Positions 63,019-64,000 of a stretch of DNA of 64,000 nt are shown in pieces. Within the stretch, counting starts at the first letter, position 1; every line of letters starts with the position of its first letter. The DNA comes from Mycolicibacterium sp. CBMA 247 (lineage in GTDB: Bacteria > Actinomycetota > Actinomycetes > Mycobacteriales > Mycobacteriaceae), in contig NZ_VTGX01000001.1 of NCBI RefSeq assembly GCF_009729095.1, positions 2,268,025 to 2,332,024 of the forward strand. The letters are read 5' to 3'. The notes under the pieces were generated by a model, which was given only the letters and a program-made list of their open reading frames with translations, searched no databases and was not told where the DNA came from. The position numbers and the translations under genes were made by a program.

Positions 63019-63777
63019 TCAGGTGAGTGCCAATCCCCCATCGACGCACAGCTCGGCGCCGGTGATGTAGGAGGCCTGGTCGCTGAGCAGAAAGCCCACC
63101 GCGGAAGCGATCTCAGCGGGTTGAGCCCACCTGCCGGCGACCGTTCGGGCCGACAACTGCGGCGGAAGCGTCGAGGTGTCCCCGTGCTCTGCGGCCATCG
63201 GGGTGGCGACGAATCCCGGTGCGATGCTGTTCACTCGGGTGTGGGGGCCCAGCGCCCTGGCCGCGGTACGGGTCAGCATCGCGAGCGCGGCCTTCGACGC
63301 CGCATAGTGCGGATTGGGGTCGGGATTGGTCAGCGCGATGACCCGGCTGGCCTCCATTGAGGTGATGTTCACGACGGCGGCCGGGTCACCGGCGGCCAGT
63401 AGGTCGGTGCTCGCGTCGATCAGGTTGTAGGCACCGACCAGGTTGACCTCCAGAACCGACCGCCACTGATCGGCGTCGACCCCGCGAAACCCGGTGTGTG
63501 CCGGAATACCGGCGCAGTTGACCAGGTAGTTCAGCTGACCGTCCGGAAAGGCTCTCCGTAGCGCCGCCTGAACCGCTGTGGCGTCGCGCACATCGACCGC
63601 TGCGGTAACCACAAGCGTGTCTGCGCAAGCCGGACGTGCTTCCTGCAGATCCAATGCCAGCGTGCGGATTCCGGCGCGCACGAGTAGGTCGACGGTCGCC
63701 GCTCCGATGCCGGATGCGGCGCCGGTGACCACCGCATTGGCGCCGCCGTATGTCAACGCGGTCGAGCGGGTGTTCAC
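63019..63777 (-). CDS. Short-chain dehydrogenase/reductase
   Basis: A 252-residue SDR with TGAASGIG, NCAGIP, a serine in NITSMEAS and YAASK. GTG 63777 overlaps the upstream gene's TGA as GTGA; the longer frame to 63825 is not needed. ALDLQ after strand 2 suggests NAD. It belongs to the BVMO operon. Confidence 0.85.
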   Translation of the reverse strand: MNTRSTALTYGGANAVVTGAASGIGAATVDLLVRAGIRTLALDLQEARPACADTLVVTAAVDVRDATAVQAALRRAFPDGQLNYLVNCAGIPAHTGFRGVDADQWRSVLEVNLVGAYNLIDASTDLLAAGDPAAVVNITSMEASRVIALTNPDPNPHYAASKAALAMLTRTAARALGPHTRVNSIAPGFVATPMAAEHGDTSTLPPQLSARTVAGRWAQPAEIASAVGFLLSDQASYITGAELCVDGGLALT

Positions 63778-64000
63778 GATGCCCCGAATCGGCGGGTGTG
63801 CTCGGCCATGGCGTCGGCGAAGCATTCCCGCGGCGCGCGGATCACCCCGGCGCCGATCTGGCCGCCGTCGCGCCCGGCCAGCCCGACGTCCATGACCGGC
63901 AGCACCCCGGTGTCGAGCACCTTGCGCGCGTCGATCCCGGTCGGGGTGCCCCGGAAGGAGAACAGCGGGATCCGGTAGGTGCTGTTCTCGCCGTGGGTGA
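63774..64000 (-). CDS. C-terminal part of an unidentified protein (cut by window edge)
   Basis: The last 74 residues of a protein that continues beyond the window. It reads HGENSTYRIPLFSFRGTPTG, IDARKVLDTGVLPVMDVG and GRDGGQIGAGVIRAP. The GGQIGAG..AP pattern is reminiscent of the DUF1116 family end, but I am not sure. Its stop overlaps the SDR start, so it heads that operon. Confidence 0.6.
   Translation of the reverse strand, partial: THGENSTYRIPLFSFRGTPTGIDARKVLDTGVLPVMDVGLAGRDGGQIGAGVIRAPRECFADAMAEHTRRFGAS

Noticed and set aside
1..64000. CRISPR arrays, rRNA and tRNA genes
   Set aside because: No regularly spaced direct repeats or recognisable RNA gene sequence was seen on reading. A dedicated scan was not possible.

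Overview
The window looks like a chromosome segment of an environmental member of the Mycobacteriaceae (Mycolicibacterium or Mycobacterium type). The DNA is GC-rich. It carries a complete mce lipid-import operon with Mce-associated membrane protein, an MmpS/MmpL pair, a bacterial P450, an F420-type luciferase-like oxidoreductase and many CoA-dependent catabolic genes. No rRNA, tRNA or CRISPR array was seen.

Layout. 0.2-3.1 kb: a DJ-1/PfpI protein and a LysM/repeat protein coupled to a zincin-like protein. 3.2-4.3 kb: a decayed P450 tail and a relict of a mobile-element end. 4.3-7.7 kb: reductase, ferredoxin, SDR and esterase. 8.0-18.9 kb: the mce operon (yrbEA-yrbEB-mceA-F) followed by mas and small secreted proteins. 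19.4-40.4 kb: a catabolic island with a P450, TetR regulator, acyl-CoA ligase, two divergent Rieske-type oxygenase paralogues, ferredoxins, SDR, two thiolase-like/DUF35 pairs, two aldehyde dehydrogenases, two crotonases, a tandem CoA-transferase and an LLM oxidoreductase. 40.5-47.2 kb: a unit bounded by inverted copies of one repeat, carrying a type II CBASS anti-phage operon (CD-NTase, Cap2, Cap3, Cap4-like effector) and a divergent DUF6602 gene. 47.2-49.3 kb: a graveyard of broken genes and IS3 pieces. 49.5-55.9 kb: methyltransferase, XRE-cupin regulator, thioredoxin-reductase-like flavoprotein and mmpS-mmpL. 55.9-59.5 kb: a methyltransferase, an unrecognised protein and a glutamine-synthetase-like enzyme. 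59.6-64 kb: Baeyer-Villiger monooxygenase, two SDRs, an esterase and one gene cut by the window edge.

How it works together. Nine copies of a near-palindromic site (consensus AAAYCTAATNNNNATAG, read on either strand) precede the catabolic transcription units between 5.4 and 37.4 kb. They make one apparent regulon, whose best local regulator candidate is the TetR gene at 21.5 kb. The encoded enzymes fit import of a hydrophobic (perhaps steroid- or terpenoid-like) substrate by Mce, oxidation by P450 and Rieske enzymes, CoA activation and retro-aldol or beta-oxidation type cleavage. The substrate itself cannot be read from sequence.

The most unusual feature is the Rieske pair. The protein at 24.8 kb keeps the [2Fe-2S] ligands but has lost all three mononuclear-iron ligands. 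Its paralogue at 39.3 kb keeps the iron ligands but has lost both Rieske histidines. Together they would make one complete enzyme, which suggests a split, hetero-oligomeric Rieske oxygenase.
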